DNA of 64,000 bases from Rhodovibrionaceae bacterium (GCA_028279885.1 JANQMX010000029.1:62001-126000), one strand, 5' to 3'. Shown: positions 32,026 through 42,738, counted from the stretch's first letter. Numbers and translations: made by a program. Notes: generated from the letters alone by a model not told the origin.

Positions 32026-32688
32026 ATGCCCGAAGTGATCATCAACGGCCCCGACGGCCGTCTGGAGGGGCGTTTCCAGGCGGGCAAGGAGCCCAACGCG
32101 CCGATCGCCCTCATCCTTCATCCGCACCCGCAGCATGGCGGGACGATGAACAACAAGGTCGTTTACAATCTCTATCATTCCTTCACGCGGCAGGGCTTCG
32201 CCGTCCTGCGCTTCAACTTTCGCGGCGTCGGGCGTAGCCAAGGCAGTTTCGATCGCGGGGAAGGCGAACTCTCCGACGCCGCGTCCGCGCTCGATTGGCT
32301 GCAAAGCGTCAACCCGAACGCGCAAGGCTGCTGGGTTGCCGGCTTTTCCTTCGGCGCCTGGATCGGCATGCAGCTTCTGATGCGCCGGCCGGAGATCGAA
32401 GGCTTCGTCTCGGTGGCGCCACCCGCGAACATCTATGACTTCAGCTTCCTCGCCCCCTGCCCGGCCTCGGGCCTGGTCGTTCAGGGCGCAGCCGATGACC
32501 TGGTACCCGAGACCGCCGTCCGCAAGCTGGTCGACAAGCTCTCCAACCAGCGCGACATCGAGATCACCTACCAGATCATCGAGAACGCGAACCACTTCTT
32601 CGGCAACGAAATGGAGCAGCTCACCGCGACCGTCGAAGACTACGTCCGACAGTCGGCGCCTGCCTTGCAGCAGAGCGAAGCGAGCTGA
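32026..32688 (+). CDS. Alpha/beta hydrolase of unknown substrate
   Basis: A 220-aa cytoplasmic hydrolase. LILHPHPQHGGTMNNKVVY holds the oxyanion region. The nucleophile serine is in GFSFGA, the catalytic Asp is probably in GAADDLVP and the His in NANHFF. This compact group is common in proteobacteria, often beside cysteine desulfurase or iscR genes, and its function is unknown. GAGAG lies before the ATG. It is divergent from cysE, with three small hairpins in its leader. Confidence 0.88.
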   Translation: MPEVIINGPDGRLEGRFQAGKEPNAPIALILHPHPQHGGTMNNKVVYNLYHSFTRQGFAVLRFNFRGVGRSQGSFDRGEGELSDAASALDWLQSVNPNAQGCWVAGFSFGAWIGMQLLMRRPEIEGFVSVAPPANIYDFSFLAPCPASGLVVQGAADDLVPETAVRKLVDKLSNQRDIEITYQIIENANHFFGNEMEQLTATVEDYVRQSAPALQQSEAS

Positions 32689-32722
32689 ACGTCTCCCAGA
32701 GCGTCGGTCGGCGGCGAACGCC

Positions 32723-33808
32723 CTACAGCCCGGCGGCTGCCAGGTAGCGCGTGCCGCCGCTCACCGGCTCGGCGACGCCTGTCGTCGACGGCAGCGATAG
32801 CGGCAGTTTTGCAAGACTGCGCAAGGCGAGATAGGCGAAGGCCTCGGCCTCGATGGCGTCGCCGTTCCAGCCGACCGCTTCGACCGGCTCGACAGGGCAG
32901 CTCAACCGCTCCTGCAAGAGCCTCAGCATGGTCGGATTGTGCCGCCCGCCGCCTGAGACCAGCCAGCGCTGCGGCGCCTCGGGAAGCCACTGCAGAGCTG
33001 CGGCAACCGCTTCGACGGTAAAGGCAGTGAGCGTTGCCGCACCGTCGTTGAGGCTAAGGGAATTCAGCGGCGCGGTGTCAAAGGCATCGCGGTCCAGCGA
33101 CTTCGGCGGCGGCTGCCGGAAATAGGGGTGGGCAAAGAGCAGCGTCAGGGCCGCATCGTCCTCTTGTCCTCGCGCAGCGCAGAGGCCGTCGAGATCGGAG
33201 GCCCCGGCGCTATGGCGCCACATCCAATCGTCGATCAAGGCATTGCCAGGGCCGGTATCGAAGGCCTGGATATCCTCCGGCCCTCGACCGAGCCAGGTGA
33301 CGTTGGCGACACCGCCGATGTTGAGCACGGCCAGGGGCCGCTCGAGGTCGGCGGCGCGGGCGGCATGATAAAGCGGCGCAAAAGGCGCGCCCTGCCCGCC
33401 GGCCGCCATATCGGCGCTTCGAAAGTCGTTGATGACATCGATGCCCAGGCTATCCGCCAACAGGCGGCCGTCGCCGATCTGCCAGGTCCGGCCCTGCTCG
33501 GGCGCGTGCAGCAGGGTTTGGCCGTGAAAGCCGATGACGGCGACCTCGTGACGAGCCAGGCCGCTTTTCTCGAGCAGCGCTTCGACCAGGGGGACGTGAT
33601 AGAGCGTCAGCTCGCGCTCGGCCTCGGCAATCTCCGCCGGGCTGGCATTGCCGCCCAGGCAAAGCCGCAGACGATCGCGCAGGCCGCGCTCGAAGGGCAG
33701 TGCCTCGAAGGCAATGGCCTCGACAAGGCTTTCACCGTCGCTGCGAATCAGAGCGGCATCGGCCCCGTCGAGAGAGGTGCCACTCATCAAGCCGATTGCA
33801 TACTTCAT
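32723..33808 (-). CDS. anmK: Anhydro-N-acetylmuramic acid kinase
   Basis: A 361-aa sugar kinase that phosphorylates and hydrolyses 1,6-anhydro-MurNAc during cell-wall recycling. AIGLMSGTSLDGADAALI is the hallmark start. The central parts VLNIGGVANVTWLG, FDTGPGNALIDDWM and WLVSGGGRHNPTMLR are conserved family motifs. Length is normal. It is divergent from tyrS, the usual arrangement in alphaproteobacteria. Confidence 0.95.
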   Translation of the reverse strand: MKYAIGLMSGTSLDGADAALIRSDGESLVEAIAFEALPFERGLRDRLRLCLGGNASPAEIAEAERELTLYHVPLVEALLEKSGLARHEVAVIGFHGQTLLHAPEQGRTWQIGDGRLLADSLGIDVINDFRSADMAAGGQGAPFAPLYHAARAADLERPLAVLNIGGVANVTWLGRGPEDIQAFDTGPGNALIDDWMWRHSAGASDLDGLCAARGQEDDAALTLLFAHPYFRQPPPKSLDRDAFDTAPLNSLSLNDGAATLTAFTVEAVAAALQWLPEAPQRWLVSGGGRHNPTMLRLLQERLSCPVEPVEAVGWNGDAIEAEAFAYLALRSLAKLPLSLPSTTGVAEPVSGGTRYLAAAGL

Positions 33809-33928
33809 CCCGTTTCCTTTACCGCTACGCGCTGCCGTCCAATTGGCTTAACCATACGAGTATGCTAAGCGGGCGCGCCCCTGACAAACCCCGGAATCTC
33901 CAGACTTCCGCAAAAGCTTGGCCTCTTT

Positions 33929-35173
33929 ATGACCTCCGATTTCCTACGAATTCTGCAAGAACGCGGCTACATCCACCAATGTACCGATTTTGGCGGCCTC
34001 AGCGCCTTGGCCGAGCGGGAGATGGTGACGGCCTATATCGGCTTCGATGCCACGGCAGACAGCCTCCATGTTGGCTCCCTGGTGCAAATCATGATGCTGC
34101 GGTGGCTGCAGGAAACGGGCCATAAGCCCGTCGTCCTGATGGGCGGCGGCACGACCAAGGTCGGAGACCCTTCGGGCAAGGACGAGAGCCGGCAACTGCT
34201 GAACGATCAAGAGATCGGTGCCAACATCGCCTCCATTCGCCGCGTTTTCGAGCGGTTCCTCACCTTCGGGGAGGACGGCAACAAAGCGGTTATGGTCAAC
34301 AACGCCGACTGGCTCGACAAGCTCGCCTATATCCCCTTCCTGAGGGAGGTCGGGCGGCATTTCACGATCAACCGCATGCTGAGCTTCGACTCGGTGAAAT
34401 TGCGGCTCGAGCGCGAACAGCCGCTGACGTTCCTGGAGTTCAACTACATGATCCTCCAGGCCTACGATTTCATGGAGCTGGCCCGCCGTGAGGGCTGCCG
34501 CCTGCAGATGGGCGGTTCCGACCAGTGGGGCAACATCGTCAACGGCATCGAGCTGGCGCGACGTATCGATGGCCTTGAGCTCTTCGGCTTGACCACGCCG
34601 CTCATCACCACAGCAGGCGGCCAGAAGATGGGCAAGACGGCAGCCGGTGCTATCTGGCTCAATCCCGAGCGGCTCCCGCCCTACGACTACTGGCAGTTCT
34701 GGCGCAACACCGAGGATGCCGATGTCGGCCGCTTCCTACGGCTCTTCACCCTGCTGCCGCTCGAGGACGTCGCGCGTTTGGAAGCGCTCGAAGGCCAGGA
34801 ACTCAACGAGGCCAAGAAGGTCTTGGCCGGGGAGGCCACCGCCCTTTGCCATGGCAGGGAGGCTGCGGAGGCGGCCGCCGAAACGGCCCGTCGCACCTTC
34901 GAAGAAGGCGGATTGGGGGAGAACCTGCCCAGCGTTGCCGTCTCGGCCGCCGAATTGGAGAAGGGCATTCCCGCCTTTCTGCTGTTCACGCAAAGCGGGC
35001 TGACCCAGAGCAACGGAGAAGCCAGGCGGTTGATCAAGGGCGGCGGCGCCCGGCTCAATGACCTGCGCATAGAGGATGAGAACCGACAGCTCAGGCCCGA
35101 GGACCTGAGCGCCGAGGGCGTCGCCAAGCTCTCAGCCGGGCGCAAGAAACATGCGCTCGTCCGACTGAACTGA
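33929..35173 (+). CDS. tyrS: Tyrosyl-tRNA synthetase
   Basis: A 414-aa class I aminoacyl-tRNA synthetase. The HIGH-type motif is HVGS at 47-50 ([17 protein letters not shown]) and the KMSKS-type motif is KMGKT in [13 protein letters not shown]. Tyrosine recognition uses [15 protein letters not shown]-terminal S4-like RNA-binding domain ends the protein ([18 protein letters not shown]). Its stop lies only four bases from that of the converging AsmA-like gene. Confidence 0.96.
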   Translation: MTSDFLRILQERGYIHQCTDFGGLSALAEREMVTAYIGFDATADSLHVGSLVQIMMLRWLQETGHKPVVLMGGGTTKVGDPSGKDESRQLLNDQEIGANIASIRRVFERFLTFGEDGNKAVMVNNADWLDKLAYIPFLREVGRHFTINRMLSFDSVKLRLEREQPLTFLEFNYMILQAYDFMELARREGCRLQMGGSDQWGNIVNGIELARRIDGLELFGLTTPLITTAGGQKMGKTAAGAIWLNPERLPPYDYWQFWRNTEDADVGRFLRLFTLLPLEDVARLEALEGQELNEAKKVLAGEATALCHGREAAEAAAETARRTFEEGGLGENLPSVAVSAAELEKGIPAFLLFTQSGLTQSNGEARRLIKGGGARLNDLRIEDENRQLRPEDLSAEGVAKLSAGRKKHALVRLN

Positions 35174-35177
35174 CAGG

Positions 35178-38100
35178 CTAACGGTCCGGGCCCTTATCCT
35201 CTTCCGCCTGCGGAGTGGCCGCGCTCTGGTCAGAGCCACCCGGGTCGCCGAGGAAGATATTGCGCAGGAAACCTGGGGCGAGAGCGGACAGCGGATTGAC
35301 GCCCACACTGGGGTCGCTGATGTCGCCCTCGACGCTGTAGGTGAAGGCGATGATGCCGCCACCCTCGCCGCCCGTCAGCAAGTTCCCGATAAGAGGAATG
35401 CCGGAGACCGCATTGTTGAGGGTGTAGGCCGGCACGATCTCACCCACGAGGGCCAGCGTATCCTGATCGAGGTCGAGCCGGCCCTTGGTCGTGAGTCCGA
35501 GGGAAGAGCCATGGGTACGCGCTTCGATCCGCTGGAACTGTAGCTCGTGATAGGTCGCCGTGCCCGTCAACTGGTTGAAATCGATGCCGGCACCCGACAG
35601 TAGGTTGCCGAGACCGGTCAGGGACGCGGCCCCCAGCACCCGCGCCATGATCGGCGCTCTGACGAGGCGGTAGCTCCCGCCCTCCACGGTCAGTTCAACC
35701 GGGTGTTCCGGGAAGGGGCCGGCTGCACGGCCCTGTACCTCGAACGCACCGCCCTCGATGTCGTCGTAAAGGTCGACGGCCCTCAGAAACGCGCCGAGGT
35801 CGGATGTGCGGACATCAAGGCGGTAGTCGTTGGCTTGGTCCGGAACCGGCCCCCAATTCAGGGAGAACTCCGTTTCTCGCGGCGCTTCCGCCTCTCTGGA
35901 CGGCGTGTTGCCGGCAAGCATGAAGCGCGGGTCGACGCGGCCGTCCAACTTGGCCAACAGCCAGGCGCCCCGCTTACGCACCAACCTGAGGGACACGTCG
36001 CTGAGATAGCGGTCGGCGGCGAAATAGACACGAGACAATCGTGGCGCCGTCACTTCGATATCGACCGGCGGCTCGGCGGCACGCTCCGGCGTCCCGACCC
36101 GCGCCTCGACAATCTCATCATCGCCTGCCCGCCCCTCCAGCCAGGGGCTTAGATCGATGGTCCCCGACTGGACAGACGCGCGATAGCCACCGTCCACCGG
36201 CTCAACCAACAAACCGGAGACGCTTTGCTGGCCAAACGTCAGATTGGCAAAGTCGAGCCGCTCCAGGTCGCCTTCCTGCGTCAGGTCCATGGCGGCAGAC
36301 AGACGAAGGTCACCGGCCACCAGCACAATGTCCTCGACGCGCTCCAGCTTCTCGTCGACAAGCACCACACGGCCGGTCGCACGGCCAGGCACGCCCGCTT
36401 CCTTCTTCCACCGCATCTCCGGCACTTCCAAGCTCGCCGTGGCCAGGTTGGCCACGAAGTCGATCGCCATGGCTCCGGACTGCTGACGCGCCGCGTCGAT
36501 CTCCAGCGCCAGAGGACCGGTGAGATAGGGATAGGCATCGAAGCCGAAACGCTGTCGGTCCGGCCCGTCAATCAGAGGGATGCTGGCCTTTAGGGTCGCT
36601 TGGGGCTCGACCGATGCGCTGAAAGACTCCTGCCAGTGAAGGCTCAAAGGCACGCCACCGATCTGGGCCTCGCCGGACAGGCTCATCTCCTTGTTGGTGA
36701 CCTCCAGCGCCAGCTGCCCGTCGCTCAACGGCTGCGACATGATGAAGTCACCCAAGCCGCCATCGGTGATATCCGCCTTTGCCGATACGACGAGACGGTC
36801 GTCGGGCAAATCCTGGAGCATGGGGAAAGTCATTTTGACGTCTGCCGAGACGGCACCGGTGGCATCCGAATGCGTGATGCCGAGACGCGAGACGAGGTTG
36901 AGGCGGGGATGATCGAGCTCGTCCAAGGCAGCCGCCAAGGGCCCCTTGGCCTGGAAGGCGATGTCGACGATTTCCTCCTCTGCGCTCAAGTCCGGCATCT
37001 CGATTACCGCGCCGGTTACGGTGAGCTCACCGCGCTTTGCGGACTCCACGTCGAACCGCAAACCGTCGGGGAGCAAGCTCGCTCTGCCTGTCGCTCCGGT
37101 GATTGGCGGAACGGGCCGCAAGTAGTGGATCTCGAGGCCTTCGAAGGCAAAACCGCCGTCCATATCGTGGATGGTCATGCTGCCGTCGGCGCCAAGGGCA
37201 AAGCGTGCGGACAGAGTGAGGTCACCGGCCGACCCGGCGGTGATGTTCTCACTCACCCACGCCCGGCCGCTCTGCGCCACGTCGAGTGGCCAATAGGTCG
37301 TCAGGCTTTCCGCCAGCACGTTGGCGCCCTTCACTTCGGCGGCGACCTCCCAGCCCGCCTCCCGCATCTCTACGTTGGCCGAAGCGGTTAGGGCCGGGCC
37401 TGCATCGTCCTGCGTTCCGAAGGACAGCCGCAGAGGATTGACGGTCAGCCGCCGGCTTCCGGCGTCATAGATCATGAAGCCAGACAGCAGCGAGACCGGA
37501 AGAGCCTCTTGGAAGAGCTTAGGAAGAAAAGCCTGGCCGGGCTTACCATCGAAGCCCAGGCGTGCGTGCTTCAGCCGGCCGTCGAGATCGAGAGCAACCT
37601 GTCCCTCGGCCGTCAGCGGAATCTCCACACCGGCAAGGTCCGACAAAGAGTCGTCGAAGCTCGCCAGATCGCTGATCAGCAAGCTGTCGATGGCGAACTC
37701 GGCCTCCAGCTTCTCAAGGCTCGGCTCATAGTGCACGGACGCCGCAATAGTTGGCCGCTTGCCGGCAAGGACCGGACTGAGGCTTAGGACCGCGCGCAAG
37801 CCATTGGGCAAGCGCTGCAGGTCGATAAGAGTGTCTTCGGCATCCAGGACTCGGCCCAGGCTCTTGTCGACGAGGCGGACCCGTCCATCGGTCACCTGCA
37901 CGCTTTCGAGATAGGTCAGCGGACGCCGCGGATCCGGCGCTTGCATGAGCTCGCCGATCAAGCCACGGATACTGAAGGCCGAGAACATAGGCGGCGCGCT
38001 GGCGGATTCTCCGCCTTGCTGTGCGCCGTTTTGCTCCGAAGGGCTGTCGGTAAAGCGCAACTCGCCATCCGCCGTGCGCTCCAGTCGCAGGCGGGCACCG

Positions 38101-38456
38101 TCGATCTCGATGCTCTGCGGAGCGATCACGCCGACCAACAGGGCAGACCAAGCCAGGCGCACGTCGACGGCCGGCAGAGCCGCGATCAGCCGGTCCGAGG
38201 CATCGTATGCGCGCACCCTCTTGGCCGAGACCTCAAGCTCTCCGGCATTCTGGTCCCACTGCAGATAGAGATGCTCGGCCTCGAGACGGGTTCCCGTCTC
38301 TTCGTTAAAGAATGCGGCCTCGATGTGTGGCTTCACAAAGTCGATGACCAGCGGTTCTTCAGATAGCCGCCAAACGAAAAGCACCGCGAATAGTCCGACT
38401 ATTGCGGCAAAGCCGATAAAAAACTCCAGACAAAGCCGAGCGCTGCGCGTGATCAT
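35178..38456 (-). CDS. Large AsmA-like/YhdP-type envelope protein (DUF3971)
   Basis: A 1092-aa protein with an N-terminal membrane anchor (LEFFIGFAAIVGLFAVLFVW) followed by a very long beta-rich periplasmic region. The C-terminal part is AsmA-like, with the conserved block SGIPLIGNLLTGGEGGGIIA. Such proteins are thought to bridge inner and outer membranes and move phospholipids (YhdP, TamB, AsmA group). An acidic 20-residue tail ends the protein. It is convergent with tyrS and divergent from glnE. Confidence 0.88.
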   Translation of the reverse strand: MITRSARLCLEFFIGFAAIVGLFAVLFVWRLSEEPLVIDFVKPHIEAAFFNEETGTRLEAEHLYLQWDQNAGELEVSAKRVRAYDASDRLIAALPAVDVRLAWSALLVGVIAPQSIEIDGARLRLERTADGELRFTDSPSEQNGAQQGGESASAPPMFSAFSIRGLIGELMQAPDPRRPLTYLESVQVTDGRVRLVDKSLGRVLDAEDTLIDLQRLPNGLRAVLSLSPVLAGKRPTIAASVHYEPSLEKLEAEFAIDSLLISDLASFDDSLSDLAGVEIPLTAEGQVALDLDGRLKHARLGFDGKPGQAFLPKLFQEALPVSLLSGFMIYDAGSRRLTVNPLRLSFGTQDDAGPALTASANVEMREAGWEVAAEVKGANVLAESLTTYWPLDVAQSGRAWVSENITAGSAGDLTLSARFALGADGSMTIHDMDGGFAFEGLEIHYLRPVPPITGATGRASLLPDGLRFDVESAKRGELTVTGAVIEMPDLSAEEEIVDIAFQAKGPLAAALDELDHPRLNLVSRLGITHSDATGAVSADVKMTFPMLQDLPDDRLVVSAKADITDGGLGDFIMSQPLSDGQLALEVTNKEMSLSGEAQIGGVPLSLHWQESFSASVEPQATLKASIPLIDGPDRQRFGFDAYPYLTGPLALEIDAARQQSGAMAIDFVANLATASLEVPEMRWKKEAGVPGRATGRVVLVDEKLERVEDIVLVAGDLRLSAAMDLTQEGDLERLDFANLTFGQQSVSGLLVEPVDGGYRASVQSGTIDLSPWLEGRAGDDEIVEARVGTPERAAEPPVDIEVTAPRLSRVYFAADRYLSDVSLRLVRKRGAWLLAKLDGRVDPRFMLAGNTPSREAEAPRETEFSLNWGPVPDQANDYRLDVRTSDLGAFLRAVDLYDDIEGGAFEVQGRAAGPFPEHPVELTVEGGSYRLVRAPIMARVLGAASLTGLGNLLSGAGIDFNQLTGTATYHELQFQRIEARTHGSSLGLTTKGRLDLDQDTLALVGEIVPAYTLNNAVSGIPLIGNLLTGGEGGGIIAFTYSVEGDISDPSVGVNPLSALAPGFLRNIFLGDPGGSDQSAATPQAEEDKGPDR

Positions 38457-38576
38457 TACGCAGTTATACCGTCATTATTCAGCCGGATGCCAGTCAACCG
38501 GCTGGCGCGAGCCCTCGCCTTGACCGTTTTGGCGCCTTCGCGCAGGGTCGCAAGAAAGTCGAGGGGCCTGTCGGAC

Positions 38577-41534
38577 ATGGGGATCGCTTTTCCGGACAGC
38601 AAGAGCGCGCGTGTCGCAGCTCAGGACACGGAAAGGGCCGCGCTCTGCTGGCAGCGCTGGTCGGAAGCGCTGGAGCGGCTCCCGCAGGACGAGCGCCAGG
38701 CGATAGACGCTGCATTGCCGTCCGGAGGCCGACCGGACCTCCTGTCTCTCATCTTCGCACACAGCCCCTTCTTAAGCGACTGCGCCATCGCCTTCCCGGA
38801 GGAGGCGGCACGCCTTTGTGGCGTGGGGCCGGGGCCGCTCTGGGAGGAGGTCCGAGCCCGGCTTGAGAGTGCTGCTCCTTGGGACCAGAGCGAGACCGAG
38901 CTGATCAAGAGCCTGCGTCAGGAGCGCAAGCGGGTCGCGCTGATCGCGGCGACGGCCGATATCACCGGGCACTGGGGCTTGCTTGAGATCACCGGCATCC
39001 TCTCTCGCTTCGCTGAGCTGGCGACGGACCGGGCGCTGGCCTTCTTGCTACGCGGCCTGCATGACCGCGGTGAGATGCTGCTCCCGAACCCGGACCAGCC
39101 GTTGCAGGGCTGCGGATACACGGTCCTCGGCCTCGGCAAGCTGGGCGCGCGCGAGCTGAACTACTCGTCCGACATCGACCTGATCGTCCTGTTCGACCCA
39201 GAGCGCATCGACTATCGCGGCCGGCGCGGCCTGCAGGACACGGCCAACCGCCTGACCCGCGACCTTATCCGCCTGTTGGAGGAGCGAACGGCCGACGGCT
39301 ACGTCTGTCGCACCGACCTGCGCCTGCGGCCCGACCCGGCCGCCATGCCGGTTGCCATCAGCTATCCCGCCGCCATGGCTTACTACGAGTCGACGGGGCA
39401 GAACTGGGAACGGGCGGCCATGATCAAAGCCCGTGCCGTCGCGGGGGACAGAGAGCTTGGAGCCGAGTTTCTTCGGGAGCTGCGCCCCTTCATATGGCGC
39501 AAGCACTTGGACTTCTGGGCCATTCAGGACATTCACTCGATCAAGCGGCAGATCCACGCCCAGAAGGGCGGTGGAACCATCGCCGTCGAAGGCCACAACA
39601 TAAAGCTCGGCCGCGGCGGCATCCGGGAGATCGAGTTCTTCGCCCAGACCCAACAGCTGATCTTCGGCGGCCGGAACCCGACTTTGCGTGAGCCGCAGAC
39701 CATGGCGGCGCTCGACGCCCTGGTCGCCGCCGGCCGCACACCGCAAGAGACAGCCGAGCGGCTTAAGGACGCCTATGTCTTCCTGCGCACTCTCGAGCAC
39801 CGTCTGCAGATGGTCGCCGACCAGCAAACGCACAGCCTGCCGAAGGATGCCGAAGGCATTGCCGAGATTGCACGCTTTTTGCTGTTCGACAGCGAGGAGG
39901 CTTTTCGCCAGCGCCTGGTCGAAGTCTTGTCTTGCGTGCAGCACCACTACGCAGAGCTCTTCGAAGAGGCCCCGACCCTGGCCGGGCCCGGCAATTTGGT
40001 GTTCACCGGCGGTGAGCCGGAACCCGGGACCTTGGAGACCCTCAGCAGTATGGGTTTTCAGGACGGGGCACGGGTCTTCAACCTGGTGCGGGCCTGGCAC
40101 CATGGGCGCTACCGCGCGACACGCTCCGAGCGCAGCCGGCAAATCCTTACCGAGCTCATGCCCGCACTGCTCGGCGCTTTGGGAAAGACGCGTGAGCCGG
40201 ACCGGGCCCTGACCAAGTTTGACGAGTTCCTGGGTCGTTTGCCGGCGGGCGTTCAGCTTTTTTCCATGCTGCAGCAGAACCCGCGCCTCTTGGAGCTGCT
40301 GGCTGAAGTGGTTGGCACAGCGCCGGCCCTCGCCGATCAGCTGAGCCGCCGCCCCGGCCTGCTGGAGTATGTTCTCGAGGGCGACGTTTTCGCCAGCTTG
40401 CCGGATGTCGGCGCACTGCAAGCAGAGCTGGAAACCATGCTGCAGCAGGCCCGCGACTATCAGGATACCTTGGATACTGTACGTCGCTGGGCCGGCGACC
40501 GCCGCTTCCAAGTGGGTGCACAGGTCCTGCGCGGCGACAGCGCCATCGAAGAGATCGAACGCGCCTTCTCCGATATCGCCGATGTCTCGGTCGCCGCCCT
40601 CCTGCCTCCGACCCTGGAGGAATTGAGCAACGCCCACGGCCGCTTTGCCGGTGCCGGCCTTGCGGTCGTCGCGCTCGGCAAGCTTGGGGCGCGGCAGATG
40701 ACGCCCTCCTCCGATCTCGATCTGGTTTTCCTTTACGACAGCGAAGACGGTGCCGGCTGGTCGGACGGCGACAAGCCGCTCGACCCGACCGTCTACTTCG
40801 GACGTTTGAGCCAGCGGCTGATCACGGCGATCACCGCCCAGACCGGCGAGGGGAGCCTCTACGAGGTTGATGCGCGGCTGCGGCCCTCGGGCAACTCGGG
40901 ACCGATCGCCGTCACCCTCAAAAGCTTCCGCGACTACTACGACAAGGACGCCTGGGTCTGGGAGCACATGGCGCTGACGCGGGCCCGGCCGATCGCCGGC
41001 GATGCCGCCTTTTGCCAGCAGGTCTCGACGACGATCAGCGATATCCTGCGCCAACCGCGCGATTCGACGGCCGTGCTGGGCGCCGCGCGCAAGATGCGCG
41101 AGCGCATCGAAACAGAGCATCCGGCCCGTTCGATCTGGCAGGTCAAATACGCGCGCGGGGGTCTCTACGACCTGGATTTCATCGCCCAATCGCTCCAACT
41201 CGTCCATGCGCACGCGCATCCCGAGGTGCTGGCCCACTCGACCACTGAAGCTCTCAAACGACTGGGCCAAGCCGGGCTGATCGCCGCAACGGCGGCTGAA
41301 GCGCTCACGAAAGCCGACCGGCTTTATCGCCAGGTCCAGACCTTCTTGCGGCTCACCGCCGGCCAGCACTTCGATGAAGAGGCGGCACCGGCAGCCCTGA
41401 AGCAAGATCTGGCTCGCGCTGCCGGGCTCGATGACTTCGGACACTTGAAGGAGCATCTGGCCGCCGTGCAAGAACTGGCATACGGGCTCTACGGCGACCT
41501 GCTCGGCCACGATGCCATTGACGCGCAAAACTAA
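38577..41534 (+). CDS. glnE: Bifunctional glutamine synthetase adenylyltransferase/deadenylylase
   Basis: A 985-aa enzyme that adenylylates and deadenylylates glutamine synthetase according to nitrogen status. It has two nucleotidyltransferase halves: LGKLGARELNYSSDIDLIVL (deadenylylase, N-terminal) and LGKLGARQMTPSSDLDLVFL (adenylylase, C-terminal). Each is followed by a helical GlnE-type regulatory domain. I prefer ATG 38577, preceded by GAGGGG, since family similarity begins soon after; ATG 38487 would add 30 basic residues. Length is normal. It is divergent from the AsmA-like gene. Confidence 0.95.
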   Translation: MGIAFPDSKSARVAAQDTERAALCWQRWSEALERLPQDERQAIDAALPSGGRPDLLSLIFAHSPFLSDCAIAFPEEAARLCGVGPGPLWEEVRARLESAAPWDQSETELIKSLRQERKRVALIAATADITGHWGLLEITGILSRFAELATDRALAFLLRGLHDRGEMLLPNPDQPLQGCGYTVLGLGKLGARELNYSSDIDLIVLFDPERIDYRGRRGLQDTANRLTRDLIRLLEERTADGYVCRTDLRLRPDPAAMPVAISYPAAMAYYESTGQNWERAAMIKARAVAGDRELGAEFLRELRPFIWRKHLDFWAIQDIHSIKRQIHAQKGGGTIAVEGHNIKLGRGGIREIEFFAQTQQLIFGGRNPTLREPQTMAALDALVAAGRTPQETAERLKDAYVFLRTLEHRLQMVADQQTHSLPKDAEGIAEIARFLLFDSEEAFRQRLVEVLSCVQHHYAELFEEAPTLAGPGNLVFTGGEPEPGTLETLSSMGFQDGARVFNLVRAWHHGRYRATRSERSRQILTELMPALLGALGKTREPDRALTKFDEFLGRLPAGVQLFSMLQQNPRLLELLAEVVGTAPALADQLSRRPGLLEYVLEGDVFASLPDVGALQAELETMLQQARDYQDTLDTVRRWAGDRRFQVGAQVLRGDSAIEEIERAFSDIADVSVAALLPPTLEELSNAHGRFAGAGLAVVALGKLGARQMTPSSDLDLVFLYDSEDGAGWSDGDKPLDPTVYFGRLSQRLITAITAQTGEGSLYEVDARLRPSGNSGPIAVTLKSFRDYYDKDAWVWEHMALTRARPIAGDAAFCQQVSTTISDILRQPRDSTAVLGAARKMRERIETEHPARSIWQVKYARGGLYDLDFIAQSLQLVHAHAHPEVLAHSTTEALKRLGQAGLIAATAAEALTKADRLYRQVQTFLRLTAGQHFDEEAAPAALKQDLARAAGLDDFGHLKEHLAAVQELAYGLYGDLLGHDAIDAQN

Positions 41535-41551
41535 AGAAGGATGAAACCTCA

Positions 41552-42139
41552 GTGAGTCTGGCGGACATTCGTAAGCTGGTGACCCTGGTCGAGGAGACGC
41601 GTCGCGAAGGGCTTCGTGCCGTCACACCCCCGACGCGCAAGGCAGCGGCCCTGGCCGTGATCGCCAATCCCTTCGCCGGCCGCTATGAGGAAGACCTCTC
41701 TACGCTGATCGAGATTGGCGAAGAGCTTGGCGCTTTGCTGGGGCAGCAGGCGGTGGATGCCCTTGGGGTCGCGCCTTTCGAGATCGAGAGCTATGGCAAG
41801 GCCGCGGCCGTCGGCGAACGGGGCGAGCTCGAACATGCCGCAGCGCTCTTGCACCCGAAGATGGGCCGGCCGCTGCGGCTGGCCGTTAAGCAGGGTGCTG
41901 CCCTGGTCCCCTCGGCGAAGAAGCGGGGCGCGCCGGGCCTGACGCTCGACGTGCCGCTTGGCCACAAGGATGCGGCCTACGTGCGCAGCCACTTCGATGC
42001 CATGGAGGTGCGCATCGGCGATGCGCCGGGCGCGGACGAGATCCTGGTGGCGATCGCCGTCGCCGACAGCGGCCGGCCCTTGCCACGCGTCGGCGGGCTG
42101 ACCCACGAGGAAGTGGAAGGCAAGGACGGCCTGCGTTGA
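41552..42139 (+). CDS. AA_synth (DUF1185) family protein
   Basis: A 195-aa protein of the family called amino acid synthesis protein, whose function is not established. Characteristic parts are ALAVIANPFAGRYEEDLSTL, GKAAAVGERGELEHAAALLHP and KRGAPGLTLDVPLGHKDAAYV. The start is GTG 41552, 17 bases after glnE, so probably co-transcribed. No signal or membrane segment. In other bacteria members often lie in amino-acid or purine catabolic clusters; here it accompanies nitrogen control. Confidence 0.85.
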   Translation: MSLADIRKLVTLVEETRREGLRAVTPPTRKAAALAVIANPFAGRYEEDLSTLIEIGEELGALLGQQAVDALGVAPFEIESYGKAAAVGERGELEHAAALLHPKMGRPLRLAVKQGAALVPSAKKRGAPGLTLDVPLGHKDAAYVRSHFDAMEVRIGDAPGADEILVAIAVADSGRPLPRVGGLTHEEVEGKDGLR

Positions 42140-42262
42140 CGGCTCTCGGCCTATTTACTCTTGCCAGGCGACGACAAGAGAAACACTTAACAAGCCGGCG
42201 CGCCGTCGTGCCGCGCCATCCGGCATCAGCAACACCCTAGAAATCAAAAGAGAGGATGTGTC

Positions 42263-42727
42263 ATGGCGATCGAGATCGGCAAAGCTGCCCCCGACTTCAC
42301 CCTGCCGACGGACGGCGGCGGCGAGGTTTCTCTCTCCGGCCTCAAAGGCAAGAACGTGATCGTCTACTTCTACCCGAAGGATGACACACCCGGCTGCACC
42401 AAGGAGGCCTGCGGCTTCCGCGATGCCATGCCCGACTTCAGCGGCGCCGACGCGGAGATCATCGGCGTTTCCAAGGACAGCGTCGCCAAGCACGACAAGT
42501 TCAAGACCAAGTACGAGCTCAACTTCACCCTCGCCTCGGACGAGTCGTGCGAGATGATCGAGAACTACGATGCCTGGGTCGAGAAATCGATGTATGGCAA
42601 AAAGTACATGGGCATCGATCGCTCAACCGTCCTGATCGACAAGGACGGCGTGGTGCGCGCCCATTGGAAGAAGGTGAAAGTGCCGGGCCACGTGGAAGCG
42701 GTACTGAAAGCAACGCAAGAGCTCTAG
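42263..42727 (+). CDS. Peroxiredoxin, PrxQ/Bcp type
   Basis: A 154-aa thiol peroxidase that reduces hydrogen peroxide and organic hydroperoxides. YPKDDTPGCTKEACGF holds the peroxidatic Cys45 and the resolving Cys50, the PrxQ spacing. SKDSVAKHDKFKTKYELNF and VLIDKDGVVRAHW are further family motifs. GAGAGGATGTGTC precedes the ATG. Probably monogenic, with 123 bases of upstream region. It converges with the rhodanese gene. Confidence 0.95.
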   Translation: MAIEIGKAAPDFTLPTDGGGEVSLSGLKGKNVIVYFYPKDDTPGCTKEACGFRDAMPDFSGADAEIIGVSKDSVAKHDKFKTKYELNFTLASDESCEMIENYDAWVEKSMYGKKYMGIDRSTVLIDKDGVVRAHWKKVKVPGHVEAVLKATQEL

Positions 42728-42738
42728 CCGACGCACTG

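Noticed and set aside
39048..41528. An 826-codon open frame antisense to glnE
   Set aside because: It lies wholly within glnE, whose two nucleotidyltransferase motifs are intact; the antisense product shows no recognisable domain.
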